This document shows, piece by piece, positions 1 to 10,808 of a stretch of 64,000 nucleotides of DNA. Under the pieces are notes generated by a model. It was not told where the DNA came from, made no database searches, and worked only from the letters and a program-made list of their open reading frames with translations. Origin of the DNA: Heterodera schachtii (Eukaryota > Nematoda > Chromadorea > Rhabditida > Heteroderidae); contig SIJG01000073.1 in the NCBI GenBank assembly GCA_023374025.1, positions 279,909 through 343,908 on the forward strand, in the 5' to 3' direction. The translations under genes and the position numbers were made by a program. Each line of letters starts with the position of its first letter. Position 1 is the stretch's first letter.

Positions 1-2054
1 GCCAAGAGATTGAGCATCTTCATACGACCGTGAAGAAAAAATTTAGATGACCTGCTCCCTAGAAAAAATGGATAATCGAATATATTTTAATTAATATTAA
101 AAACATGAATCTATTAGTAGAATTTTAAATAGACAATTTTCATAATTTGCGTCAAATTTATAAAAACATATGATGAAACAATAATAAATAATTTAAAATA
201 ATAAATGAAATAAAAAACAAATCCTCTTTATATTTAATAAAAGATTTATTTTTTTATTTGGCAAACGGTCCAAAGAAAATTTATATGTAGGCAAAAAAAA
301 ATACAGTTAATAACGCAAACTCATTTATGATAAAGAATCATTAACAATAATTCAATCCTTTTCAACTAAAAATTAGCAGATAATTAATTAAAAAAGAAAC
401 AGAGGAAATATAAACATAATGCCTTATAATATTCGTCTCAAAAGTCATCCAGGGCTAATAAAAAAGGGACAGTCGACAGTAATTGAAACAAAAATAAGTT
501 AAATGCAAAAACGAAATTTAATTATTAAAATAGAAATACTAAAATTAAAACATAAAAATTAAATAATGTTATTATTTACATCAAGCAAGCAAAATATTTA
601 AAAAGATACTTTTCTAATGAAAATTATAACAAATGTTTCAACATGAAATGAGTACGACAAGTTTCCTGGACCATGAAATTTGCCGGATAAAAATCACAAA
701 AAATAAATTAATATAAATAAAGTAAAACAATAATAAATTCTCCAAAATACAAAAGTTATTAAAAAATAAATAAAACAAAAAAGAGAAAATAAATTTTGTT
801 AAAATATTTATATTTGAAACTGAAGTAGTTGTATAATTATGGAAGGTGTATTTAATTAATATTATGACAGCAATTAATTAGAAACAATTAATTACAGCAA
901 AATACATTTCATTATTTCTTTAATCAAGTCGAATATGGTTAAATGTTCATTAGCTACAAAAGAAGTCAACATAATATTGAAAATGTTTGAAATAATTTTA
1001 ATAAAATAAATAAATAGTAAAAATTGATTTTATAAAAATTAAAAAAATGGCATGATATTAATTTACAAATTGTGAATTAATCAAATGAATCTCATGAAAT
1101 ATTAATATATTACGTACTCCTTTTTTACTGATTTGGCACATGTACAGGTTGTGCAATTGTGCAATTGTCAACTAAAATTATTAAATATATCAAAAAAATT
1201 TAAAAAATTAATTGAATCATTTTATTTATTTATCAAATAAGCCACATTTAAGAAATATAAAAAGATTAGATAAATCAAAGTATTAAGAAATTATAATTTT
1301 TACGGCAATACAAATTAAAATGAAAGTATTTGTAAAAAATAAAAAAGCAACTACATTTGTTGCAATTATCGCTTATAAAAAAAATAAGCTTAAAATAAAC
1401 CTAAAAAATTATATTTTTAGGTTAAATTAATTAAAATTTAAATGATAAAAAAGTTCACTTAAATTTATCTTCTTTCCCAAAATATGCAATATTCACCCAG
1501 ATTAAATATATTTCCTGATTTATTAAAGATTGCATAAAATTATTCAATTACACAGGAAAACTTTTATAATTTGGAGCTATCATTAGAGAGAAACAATTTT
1601 TTGTACTTTATGACATTTTAATTAACAAAAGTCGGTCTGCAAATGTCGATGAGATTATTTATGATTTTTTAATCTTTGGAAGATATATGTACTCATTTAT
1701 AAATAGGTTCTCTTTTTCATATATATTAAATATAAAGCAATTTTTTATTAAGTGAAAAATATGATTTCAATGTTTAAATATATAAATTTAAAAACAAAAT
1801 ATTTAATAAAATTTCAATTGCAATTGAATTCTGTAAAAATTTTTTAGCGGAATATTATTTAGTTATTTGTAATTATAAAGCTAATTAATTGAAACAAAAT
1901 AAAAATCACAATACTAAACTAGAGATTATAAAATAAACCAACTGAAATTTCTGTAGCAAGGGGTCTGGCAATGAAAGAAAAAATTAATCATAATGAACTA
2001 TACTTAAAAAGATTTATAAGCAAGCAATAGCCTACAAACTTAAATATTAATTAC
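1..2054. other. AT-rich spacer, nothing recognised
   Basis: No open frame of note, no RNA gene, and no terminal-repeat structure is visible in this stretch. It is built of A- and T-runs with scattered short direct repeats such as the doubled GTGCAATT near 1150. Confidence 0.6.
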
Positions 2055-2265
2055 AAAGCCTGAAAATTAAAAAAAATAAACAACGAATAATGCACGAGTG
2101 TGCGTTTAAAGCGATGATTGATATTAAACAATGATAAGACAAAAAATTTTCTCTAAAATAAATTTTCTTTTTTTTTATAAGAAAATTAATGAGATTGAGC
2201 ATTGGATATTATAAATTTGGAGGTGGCGATCATGCGCGAAAAGACGTGCAAGATTAGATCAGGCA
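2055..2265 (+). repeat. Dispersed repeat R3, copy A
   Basis: This segment shares blocks in the same order with 48583-48865: AGCCTGAAAATTA at the start, AAACAATGATAAGACAAA in the middle, and TTTGGAGGTG followed by CGAT and GCGCGAAAA at the end. The copies have drifted and differ by indels. The last block, with the short frame MREKTCKIRSGKYTKNTKD from about 2233, has coding-like composition and may be a decayed exon. No family is recognised. Confidence 0.55.
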
Positions 2266-2911
2266 AATATACCAAAAATACGAAGGACTGACACCAACCA
2301 CCAGCAGCAGGCCTTTAAAAAAACATAAAATTAAAAAATTATGTTGAAAACAAAAATATAAAATAACAAAATAAATTTAAAAAAAACCAACAAAAATTTT
2401 AATAAGGATTATGGGGTTTATGGAGCATTTATTCTCTACAAAAATAATAAATATTAAAGTTAAATTGACCAAAATACGCCTTTTCAATTAAAAGCGATTA
2501 AAGTTTAAAAACGGCTAAAAGATAATTTGTCTAATAAATAATTAAAATACCGAAAATAACAGAAATTATTACAATCATAATTTAAGAACACTTTCTCAAT
2601 AGGTCTTTGTTAAATAATTTTCTCTTTTTTCTGAAATTTTTTTTATTCTTATTTTTTAGAATTAGATTTTTTTTTTTTATATTTTTTAATCCTTTATTTC
2701 CTTTACTTATTTTTTAATAAAATTTTTTTATTTTTTTTAAATAATTTTTACTTTTTATTTTTTACCAAAATTTTGATTTCTTTTTTTTTTGAAGTTAGAC
2801 TTAATAGTGGTTTATCTTCATATATAAAATTTTTTTCTATTTTACTTTATAATCATTTTAATAACCTCTTTGAATTTAAAAAATCTAATAAAAGTTTAAA
2901 TGTATTATAAC
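2266..2911. other. AT-rich spacer with T-rich tract
   Basis: No gene seen. From about 2620 to 2860 the strand switches from A-rich to strongly T-rich, with many T runs of 6-9, just before the transposon at 2912. Confidence 0.5.
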
Positions 2912-3513
2912 TAGAGACCGACTAAAAAGGCACCAAAAAATGCGAAAAAGGCATTATAAACGGCACAAAAAAATTGAAAAAAGGCATGAAAAGGCACGAA
3001 ATCGCAAAAAAGTCATGAAAAAAGGCATTTAATTTTATTTTTTTATTGAGGATTTTAAGTGAGCAAAACACGTAAACTTAACCAAGTAACTTAATTTTAG
3101 TCATTTTCGAATAAGGAAATTTTTAAACCTTAAATTTTTATCAAGAAACAAATAAAATTTTGCGATGATTTTTTGAGAAAATTTTTGAATTTTTAGGGGG
3201 TATATTTTCTGAAATTTTTCATTTCTTAGGCGTGTATTTTTTGAAAATTTTTCGGGTCATTTCTTAGGGCTGTATTTCCCCGATTTTATTGCATTTTAAT
3301 GGATTTTTTCGGAAAAAACGCCAAAAAAGGCACCAAAATGGCAAAATGCCAAAAAGGCATTTAAGGCACGAAAATCCCGAAAAAGGCAAAAAAAAAGGCA
3401 CAATAAAAGTCAACGTAGAAGCCTCAAACCAAGTGGAAAATGCGTTATTTATGCTTAATATGTCGAAACTAGTGCGCAGAAAAAAAAGCATATGCCTGAA
3501 AAGTCGGTCTCTA
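2912..3513. mobile_element. Compact hAT-like MITE 1 (word AAAAAGGCA)
   Basis: The 602-bp element starts TAGAGACCGACT and ends with its perfect inverse. It is flanked by ATTATAAC on the left (2904-2911) and ATTATATC on the right (3514-3521), a 7/8 target duplication. Inside both ends are many copies of AAAAAGGCA or AAAAGGCAC, in the same orientation on both sides; the word continues directly from the inner edge of the left terminal repeat. The centre carries TTTTTAGGGG and TTTCTTAGG blocks separated by AAAATTTTTC. TIRs beginning TA(G) with 8-bp duplications fit the hAT superfamily. There is no transposase; the overlapping 75-79-codon frames on both strands are shadows of the repeats. Confidence 0.82.
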
Positions 3514-3754
3514 ATTATATCCCATTAAGTCACCACACTGAAAAGAAAAAATCTATTACATTTGAATTTTTACACGATTTTTTCACTAATTTAAATGAAA
3601 TACGACGACAACAATCAAATTCACTTCATTCTTTAAAAATATGATAAATACGACACAAAATCGTGTAAAAATGTGTAAGACAAAATATAGATAAACAATG
3701 TATAAATGATTTCTAGCTCTTTTATTAAATAAATAGTATAAAAATAACCACCCA

Positions 3755-4360
3755 AATGATTAGTAATGTGATTGTGATTTTGTAGTAGGAAGAAATTAAT
3801 GTTCTGCATGGAAAATTTACTTATAAAAACCCAAAATACTCAAGCTGTATTACTGTTTGTATTCTTGAAATTTCATTAAAAATAATTACAATTTAAAGAA
3901 TTTTTAATTAAGTGCTCCACAAAATAGCTTTATTCATATATTTTCTCCATCCTGTACTGTACATAGAATTTGAGTTAGATATATTTAAATTAAAACGTTG
4001 CTACCAAATGGAGACACAATAGAATTTCTTCCTGGAGAAGACGTGGGACGTATAAAGGAAGGGAAGCAAAAAAGTACAATGTACTTATAAATTTATGTTA
4101 CTAACTACCAAAAACACGCACATTTTAACGACGAGAAAATATTTAAAAATCATAAAAATAAAATTAATTATTTAATTAATATTAAAAATTTACGACCAAG
4201 AGCAAAATGCCATTTTATCTCGCAACCTTAAGTTGAGATAAAAAAAATTATAAATTTAAAGTCGGAGACATGGATTTCATTGATCCGCCATTAACAAGGG
4301 CGCAAAAACTTAAAATATTGATTGATTATCAGGGGCAACTCACCGAAGGATAGAAAAAGT
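3755..4360 (+). repeat. Dispersed repeat R2, copy A
   Basis: This is collinear with 55780-56165. Shared blocks are CACCCAAATGATTAGTA, TGTGATTTTGTAGT, ATGAAAACCCAAAATA-like, GAAATTTCATTAAAAA, CGCAACCTTAAGTT, CATTAACAAGGGC and the ATTATCAGGGGCAACTCAC region. Copy A has an extra internal stretch (about 3900-4180). Near its end is a coding-like frame, 4270-4353, reading MDFIDPPLTRAQKLKILIDY then a short tail and stop; in copy B the matching frame has lost its ATG and drifts. It is either an old duplicated gene fragment or an unclassified transposon. Confidence 0.65.
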
Positions 4361-4578
4361 TGATTTATAGTTTTATTTTTTATTAGGTAATTAATAAACT
4401 TTGAATTAAAAATCATAATTAAATAATCAGAATCAATAAACTAAGAAATTAAAATTTAACAATATCTTTAACGATTATTGAATTCATTGTTTAAGCCTTC
4501 TATAATTCAAAAAGTCTTTTCTTTTGAAGTGCAAACTTTCAAGCCTAAAAATCAAATAATTAAACAAATAATTATTAA

Positions 4579-5232
4579 TAGGGCTGCTAATTTTATGTAA
4601 GAAAATTTGCGAAATATGTAAATAAAATATGTATAAAAAATGCTAAAATATGTATGAAATATGTACAAAAACCCTCAAATATGTATTAAAATATGTAAAT
4701 AAATTTTTTTAAATGGTAATTTTTTGGATAAAAATTCTTCGTAAAAAGTGAAACAGGCACAAAATGCCATAAAAATGACAAAAATAGGCTTAGAATCACA
4801 TTTTAGTACATTAAATATTCATTTTTATTTCCCATTTTGAAAAAAAAAATCGATTTTTAGGGATACATTTTCAAAAAAATTTTTTTTAATTTTTTACAAA
4901 AAATTTCTATAAATTCTCAAAATATGAAAAAAAAATGAAAATGTTTACGAAAAAATTGCAAAATTTTGGATATTTTTTGGGGCATCTAAAAAATTTTCCT
5001 TAAAAAATCCTTAAAAATTGCAAAACATGTACAAAAAATTCGAAAAAGTCCAAAATATGTATAAAAATATGTACATATGTAATATGTAGAAAAACCCCGA
5101 AATATGTAAAAATATGTAAATAAAAGTCCCAACTTTTGTTCGCAAACACAAAAAAGAAAGTGTTTTTCCTACTAATTAGGCCATGGAGAATCCAGGAAAA
5201 AAATATGTATTTACATAAAATTAGCAGCCCTA
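4579..5232. mobile_element. Compact hAT-like MITE 2 (word AAATATGTA)
   Basis: The 654-bp element has perfect 22-bp terminal inverted repeats beginning TAGGGCTGCTAATTTT and an exact 8-bp duplication ATTATTAA (4571-4578 and 5233-5240). Terminal TAGGGCTG plus an 8-bp duplication is classic hAT. Tandem-like copies of AAATATGTA sit inside both ends, all in the same orientation; the TIR's inner edge (TTTTATGTAA) resembles the word. The middle includes GAAACAGGCACAAAATG, also found at 62923 in a second element remnant, and the ATTTTTAGGGATACATTTTC block common to these elements. It is non-autonomous, with no coding frame. Confidence 0.92.
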
Positions 5233-6260
5233 ATTATTAAAATAAAATAAAAGCATACAATAGTAACCGGTAAACTAATAAAAGTTTTAATAAAATTTAT
5301 AATATAAAATTATTAAATTTGAATATAATAATAATATATTTAGAATAAGTAATAAAATTTTATATCAAACATTAATTATGATAAAATGCAAAATAACGGA
5401 CTCTTGAAAAGAATGTAAAAAGCTTGAAAGGTAAATCGTTCGGTTTCTTAAATTTAAAAAATGTCATCAAAACGCAATTATTTAGTCAATCTAAAACTAT
5501 TAAAGTAAACACCTTAAAATATGTTATTGAAAAACTTAATTATAATGAAGCGGAGAAGAAATTTAAACAAAAAAATAACTTTAATTTCTCAGGCAATGAT
5601 ATTTTTTTAAAACCTAAAGTCATACCGATAGCCTGGAAATAGATTAATATAAATTAATGTAGATCCTAGAAATTAAAATGAAACGTGCTCAAAAGAGGAA
5701 CAAAAACCCATTAAAAAATATATGAATGCTCATGATGTAAAAGGATCATCTTGTGAGATAAATTTGACAAATGAAAAGACATGTCAAGTTGTTAATATCT
5801 TTAACAAAAATAATAAATTTTAATAATAAAAATAAATACAATAATATGATATATACAATATATAGAAATTTTTATTTATAAATAATTATCAAAAGCAATA
5901 AATGAATTTATATTATTAAACGAATTATATAAATATATTAGTAACCAATTAAAGAAAAATAATAATACCAAAGAAAACCAGAACCAAAGTAAATTCAATA
6001 ATTATAATTACAAATTTTTTAAAATTGATTTTATAAAAATTTAAAATACTTCATCATATTACAACCTGATCTGTATCCAAGCGGAGAATACATTTATTTT
6101 TTAATTATAAAATAAAAGTTATAATCAATTTTAACATATAAAATATTTTTCAAGACATAATGTTTATTTTGCCAAAAATTCCACTTTAAATATAATAAAG
6201 GTATCCGACAAACTATTTAAAAAAAAAAGAAAATAACCAAAAAAAAAATCATCAAAATAA
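5233..6260. other. AT-rich spacer with one weak open frame
   Basis: The only frame of note is 5424-5642 (+), 72 codons opening at TTG, not ATG. It reads as a Lys/Asn-rich, AT-coded peptide with no recognisable motif. It is probably chance or a decayed fragment, and nothing else is seen. Confidence 0.4.
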
Positions 6261-6455
6261 TGTCAATCCTTAAAAAATGTGAGGAAATCTTCGCCATAAA
6301 CATTTCGTGCTAATCCTCGGGCTTGGCCCACTTTCTCTCCCATTTTTTCCATAACCCCCCAGATTTGTCATCTCAATGCTATCACAGCAATCTTGGACGG
6401 ATTTGTTGATGTTCGCCATTTGTATCCCATCACCCCTGCGCCAATCTAATTTCAT
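6261..6455 (-). pseudogene. Frame-broken exon-like remnant, family unknown
   Basis: This is an island of higher GC on the minus strand. One frame reads MANINKSVQDCCDSIEMTN from an internal ATG. Past a G6 run (about 6355-6360) the sensible reading moves to another frame, continuing MEKMGEKVGQARGLARNVYG and then EDFLTFF. A single frame change in the G run would join the two into one helical, charged segment without a membrane stretch. No homologous family is recognised. Composition (about half GC at codon level against its AT-rich neighbours) suggests real coding ancestry. Confidence 0.4.
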
Positions 6456-6794
6456 TATTTAAAAACGATTTGTCATAAAAATTAAAAAACATAACGTAAA
6501 TCACACCAATAAATAAATATTTCAAAAGAAAACCTCATTTAAATCATGGAATCTAAATTTCAATACAAATATCTATTTGAAAAATAATCTTATTATTTAA
6601 AATACAATATTTCTAAAGTTATGAGAACTTTTAGTGCTATTCAAATTCCCTCTTAATTATCCGTTTTTATTAAACTTGAAATTAGCTCAAATTTTTTTAA
6701 AGATCTAAAAAAATACATTTAATAGAAACAATTTTATGTTGGACTAGTATGGGGAAGCAGTTTTGATCAGGTTTTTATTTCTTTAATTTATCGG

Positions 6795-7159
6795 TTAAAA
6801 AGCCTCTTGAATCATTCCTTTTCGGGGAATTATTCCTTCGCAAAATTGTTTTTTCCATTTTAAAATACTACCTCGACTAATTATCAATGTTTTTGCAATT
6901 TCCTTTTCACTCATTTTTGGGTTTTCTTTTTTTATTTGCAAATAAATTTTCATTTTTCCATTATTTCTTTCTCTGATATTTTACATCGAATGCCAAATTG
7001 TTTCTTCCATTTTTTAATAATTGAGCGGCTAATTCCGATTTTCTTACAAATTTTGGCATAATTTTGCTCCCATTCTTTTCTTGAATACTTTCTTTTTTGT
7101 TTAAATTCATTTGTCATTCCGATGGTTTTTTGTAACATTTCTTTGAAATTCATATGCAT
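6795..7159 (-). pseudogene. Helix-turn-helix repeat protein remnant (two overlapping frames)
   Basis: Two short minus-strand frames overlap by an ATGA. The first (7159-6950, 69 codons, ATG start) contains YAKICKKIGISRSIIKKWKK near residues 34-53. The second (6953-6795, 52 codons) contains MSEKEIAKTLIISRGSILKW followed by KKQF. Both match the same pattern: an acidic/basic helix, a turn with ISR, and a second helix ending W-K-K-Q-F, as in transposase- or Psq-like DNA-binding HTH units. They look like tandem HTH units of one protein split by a -1 frame change. The remnant lies just outside MITE 3, but no terminal repeats tie the two together. It could instead be a genuine small gene; it is too short to place in a family. 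Confidence 0.5.
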
Positions 7160-7260
7160 CTATTATTTATTAATAAATCGAAATATTAAAACAAAGAAAT
7201 ATTTATTTACTTTTGGCTTTGTTTCAGAAAATAACAAAAAAGAATACATAGTAAACTCTG

Positions 7261-7866
7261 GGCTCCCGGACTTTTCGACAGAGGACTTTTCGACAGAGGA
7301 CTTTTCGACAATTCGACAGCAAGGACATTTCGACAGTGAAGGACTTTTCGACAGTAAAACAAAAATAATGGACTTTTCGACAGTAAACATAAAACAAATA
7401 ATGCTCATTAAAATAAATTATATTGCTTGTCAATTTTACTACATTTTCTTTTAAATTAATATACTAATATATTTGCTAAAACAGAATTACTAGAGATACG
7501 TTTTTTATGTTTTTTACCTGGAAAATTTTTTAGAAAATACACCCTAAAGAACCGATCTTAAAATTTTCAAAAATACAATCCCAAGAAGAATGAAAAATTT
7601 TTTCAAAAATTCATCTTAAATATTTATTTGTTTATTTTAATTGTAATAATTTTTGATTTTAATAATTATTTATCTCAATATTGGTTTGGCTTAGTTTTGT
7701 TGCTTTTTCGAAAAATTTTACGATTTTACACCACTAAATTTGAAATTTAATTAGTCTTTACTGTCGAAAAGTCCACTGTCGAAAAGTCCCCTCCTCAAAT
7801 TTTAAATATTTCTGTCGAAATGTCCTTTGCTGTCGAAAAGTCCTATTGTCGAAAAGTCCGGCGCCC
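7261..7866. mobile_element. Compact MITE 3 with mirrored arrays (word GGACTTTTCGACAGA)
   Basis: The 606-bp element is bounded by an exact 8-bp duplication AAACTCTG (7253-7260 and 7867-7874). Its left end, GGCTCCCGGACTTTTCGAC, is matched by the inverse of its right end, GGGCGCCGGACTTTTCGAC, with one indel and one mismatch. About six copies of a 14-15-bp unit, GGACTTTTCGACAG(A), lie at the left (7269-7384), and five inverted copies, CTGTCGAAAAGTCC, at the right (7760-7860), so the arrays mirror each other. The centre has AAAATTTTCAAAAATACA and a CCCAAGAAGAATGAAAAA block. There is no transposase. The 110-, 81- and 69-codon frames over the left array exist because the unit is 15 bp long. Confidence 0.87.
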
Positions 7867-7874
7867 AAACTCTG

Positions 7875-8515
7875 AATTTGACTTCATGCAAAATAAATTT
7901 AAAAAATAACAAAAATAATCAAATAAGTATTTTCATACATTTATAAAATTGGCCAAAAGTGTAAATAAAAATCTACTATGAAATATAAAAAAAAATAGAT
8001 AATTGATTTTTATTAGGTTAAATAAGTATTTATTCATTAAATCATATAAAAAAGCCAAGAGACGAAGAACGATGATACGATGATTAAGAGCAGTTCCACC
8101 ATATCATGTACATAAATAATAAAGCAAACAAATGAGAAGAAAAAGCATAAGTAGAAAATAATCATATAATAGAAATATAAATTAATACAGTGTTATTTAA
8201 TTAATATATACATTTGGCTAATTATCATTTCTTATCAAATGTTGGTAAATAATAAGAAAAAATAATTTCGAACAAATAGGTGAACAATTTTGTATTGAAC
8301 GTTCTCGTGAGCGCATGTAATTAAGTGAATATAAAACAACAAAAAAAATACATGAAAATTATTAAATCATAAAAGATAATATTAACCAAAACAAAATTTT
8401 ACATTTTGAGATAATAAAAAATATATAAGAAATGCTCTTAATTTAAACACCAAATTTTTATATAAATTTTTCAAAAAAGGAAAAATTAAATCATTTAATT
8501 GTTATTAAATTACAG
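7875..8515. other. AT-rich spacer
   Basis: Nothing recognised. A polypyrimidine-poor acceptor-like TTAAATTACAG closes the stretch at 8515. Confidence 0.5.
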
Positions 8516-8610
8516 TCAAGTTCGTAGACCTGCTGGTTTCATTTAATCGTATCCGCCAGGCTCTAACTTCCGACAGCAGAAAACCAACTCGGCCGACACA
8601 TAATAAGTGA
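8516..8610 (+). other. Exon-like coding island, unknown
   Basis: After the acceptor-like TTACAG comes a frame of 31 residues, starting VKFVDLLVSFNRIRQALTSD and ending with TGA at 8608. GC is much higher than in the surroundings. It looks like a last exon, or a transposed exon fragment. No upstream exon was found and no family is recognised. Confidence 0.35.
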
Positions 8611-10269
8611 ATGGAAGAAGAATGATTTCAGCATTTTCATAACTAGATATTGTCCACACAAGAATAAAAAACGAAAAAATAGTAATTATTATTTATTTAA
8701 CAATAGTAAAAAGAAGCAAAAATAAAATTGCAGAAACTGACAACTATTCTTAAATGGCAAAATCAAAATTGTAGAATAAGCGAAATTATTAAGATAGTCC
8801 TTTAAATAAGATATATACAAATATTATTCTTTCTAATAAAATAGATAGGTCGTAAAAGCTTAAAAAGGATTCTTTTAAATAATCATTTAAAAGATTTGTC
8901 CATTAAATATTCTCTACTGATAAATTGATAATGTATTAAACATTTATTACAGGTTCACAACTTAAACCAATTCCAAAAAATAGAAAAAAAAATTTAAAGA
9001 AGTTTTAAAAATAAATTATTTTGACAATTATTATTAGAATATAATTTTAAAATGCTTCCAAATAAAAATAAAAAGCATTAAATGTTTTCAATGAATAATG
9101 AGGGTGAATAACTATTAACATTTTTCTATAAATTCTTTATAAAATTGTAACTCTTCGGAATATATTTTTTGTATAAATAATAAAAGCTTTAAATAGATGA
9201 TTTTTGAGAAATTATTATTTAAAACAAAAAATAAATAAAGTACATTCTCCCGTAAAATATTTCGGAAAATTAAAATGCAATAATTTATCGAAAAAAGAAT
9301 CATTTATCCCAAAATACCTCGGAATGTATTAGATTTGCATTTATGCAGGGCGAAAATGATTATTGAGTTTTTTCGCGGATTTTATACATAAATAAACTTG
9401 AGTTTTCAAATTTTGAGCACATATTTTAGAACATTTTAGCATTTAATAGATTTAAAAAAATGAGAATCTTAAGATTGATAAATAGAACAAGCTTCAAGCT
9501 TTGTTGGCTCGTAAGATTAAGTGAATTATATTTAATTAAATGAATTAAAATTTAATAAGCCATAATATAATTATAAAAATTACCCCTAAAAATATATTTT
9601 TTAAATTTGCACTAAAAGTAAGAAATGGTAAAGAACTGGCGTAAATAGATGCTTAAAAATGAACAACATTCTAAAGCCTAGATTAAATTTACTAATCTAT
9701 AAATAACGTCTTTTCATAATTAAATGTTTATTTTAAAAAAATTGACAATTCAATTTACGTATTTTATTAATAATTACGGAATAAATAAAATGTAAATCCG
9801 TTATCATTGCTAGAAACCTGAAATTATTAGCAGAAAAGATTAAAAAAGCATTATTATATTTACTTATAATAAAACTGAAACAAATAAATATGAGTTATTG
9901 AATAAAGTAAATCCCAGAACAGGGTAACCCAGCAAGTGTCATTACAATAGAAATTAAATGAACCTTGTAAAATAATGATAATAAAAACGCTTTATATTAT
10001 ACATTTTAAATAAAATTAACCTAAAAAATTCATAAACTATCCAACTGATCCTATAAAAATCCATTACAATCAAAATTAATAGCAAAAAAGTGTTACAATC
10101 ATAATTATAACATTTTACATACATTTTTAATGAAACAAAAAGTTTTTTATTATAAATATTGTCGATGATATTTAGCTAATAAAATAATCTTAAGAAAACT
10201 CATAATAATATTTAGTTATTATAAATAAGCTAATCATTCCAAAAAAATAATTTACAATATTTTTGTTGC
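8611..10269. other. AT-rich spacer
   Basis: No gene, RNA or terminal-repeat element recognised. The 62-codon minus frame at 9115-9303 is AT-coded, with no motif, and is taken as chance. Confidence 0.5.
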
Positions 10270-10808
10270 CATTTTTTAGTATGACTATTTTTTTTGCTGA
10301 CTCTAAATGACCTTAAAATGACTTCAAAAGTGTTCTACACTTTGTTTGAAGCTTTTAACATGCACTTTTTGTGACTTTTTTCACTTTTTTTACCCTTTTT
10401 GGGAATTTTATGACTTTTTTGCGTTTTCTAGACGGAACTGAAATTTCTTACACCATAAGGACGCAAATGACGGGACTGAAAAATAAAAAATAAAATGAAA
10501 ATCTGGCGTTCTAACACTTTTGAATATTTTTTTCCATTAAAATTAGTCGTTTTTAAATTATTTTCTTCGAAGAATGTTTAAAACGGTTTTGGGTTTAATT
10601 ACATTTGGCTAATTTTCAGGACTTTTTGGATTTATTTAGTGCTTTTTTGGCATTTTTATGTGACTTTTTGGTTATTTTTTCATGACTTTTTTTGCATTTT
10701 TTGTGACTTTTTGGCATTTTTTATTACTTTTTCGTGACTTTTTGGCGGTTTTCATGACTTTTTAAGTCGACTTTTTTGAGATTTTTCGTGACTTAAATTC
10801 CATCCCTA
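10270..10808. mobile_element. Degenerate compact element with GTGACTTTTTGG arrays
   Basis: From about 10290 to 10400 and again from 10610 to 10800 the plus strand repeats GACTTTTT, often as GTGACTTTTTGGCATTTTT, in one orientation on both sides of a unique middle. This is the architecture of MITEs 1 and 2. The right end reads ...TTCCATCCCTA at 10808, whose inverse TAGGGATGGAA is a good hAT-type tip. The matching left tip is not found: TAGTATGAC at 10278 is the nearest, and no target duplication can be shown. It is probably an old or truncated member of the same group. Confidence 0.45.

Noticed and set aside
7122..7454. Open frames of 69-110 codons over the MITE 3 array
   Set aside because: They are translations of a 15-bp tandem unit (FSTED... 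and its reverse), open on both strands only because the unit is a multiple of three.
10270..10808. A complete MITE with duplication
   Set aside because: The left tip and target duplication could not be found, so it is listed only as a degenerate array.
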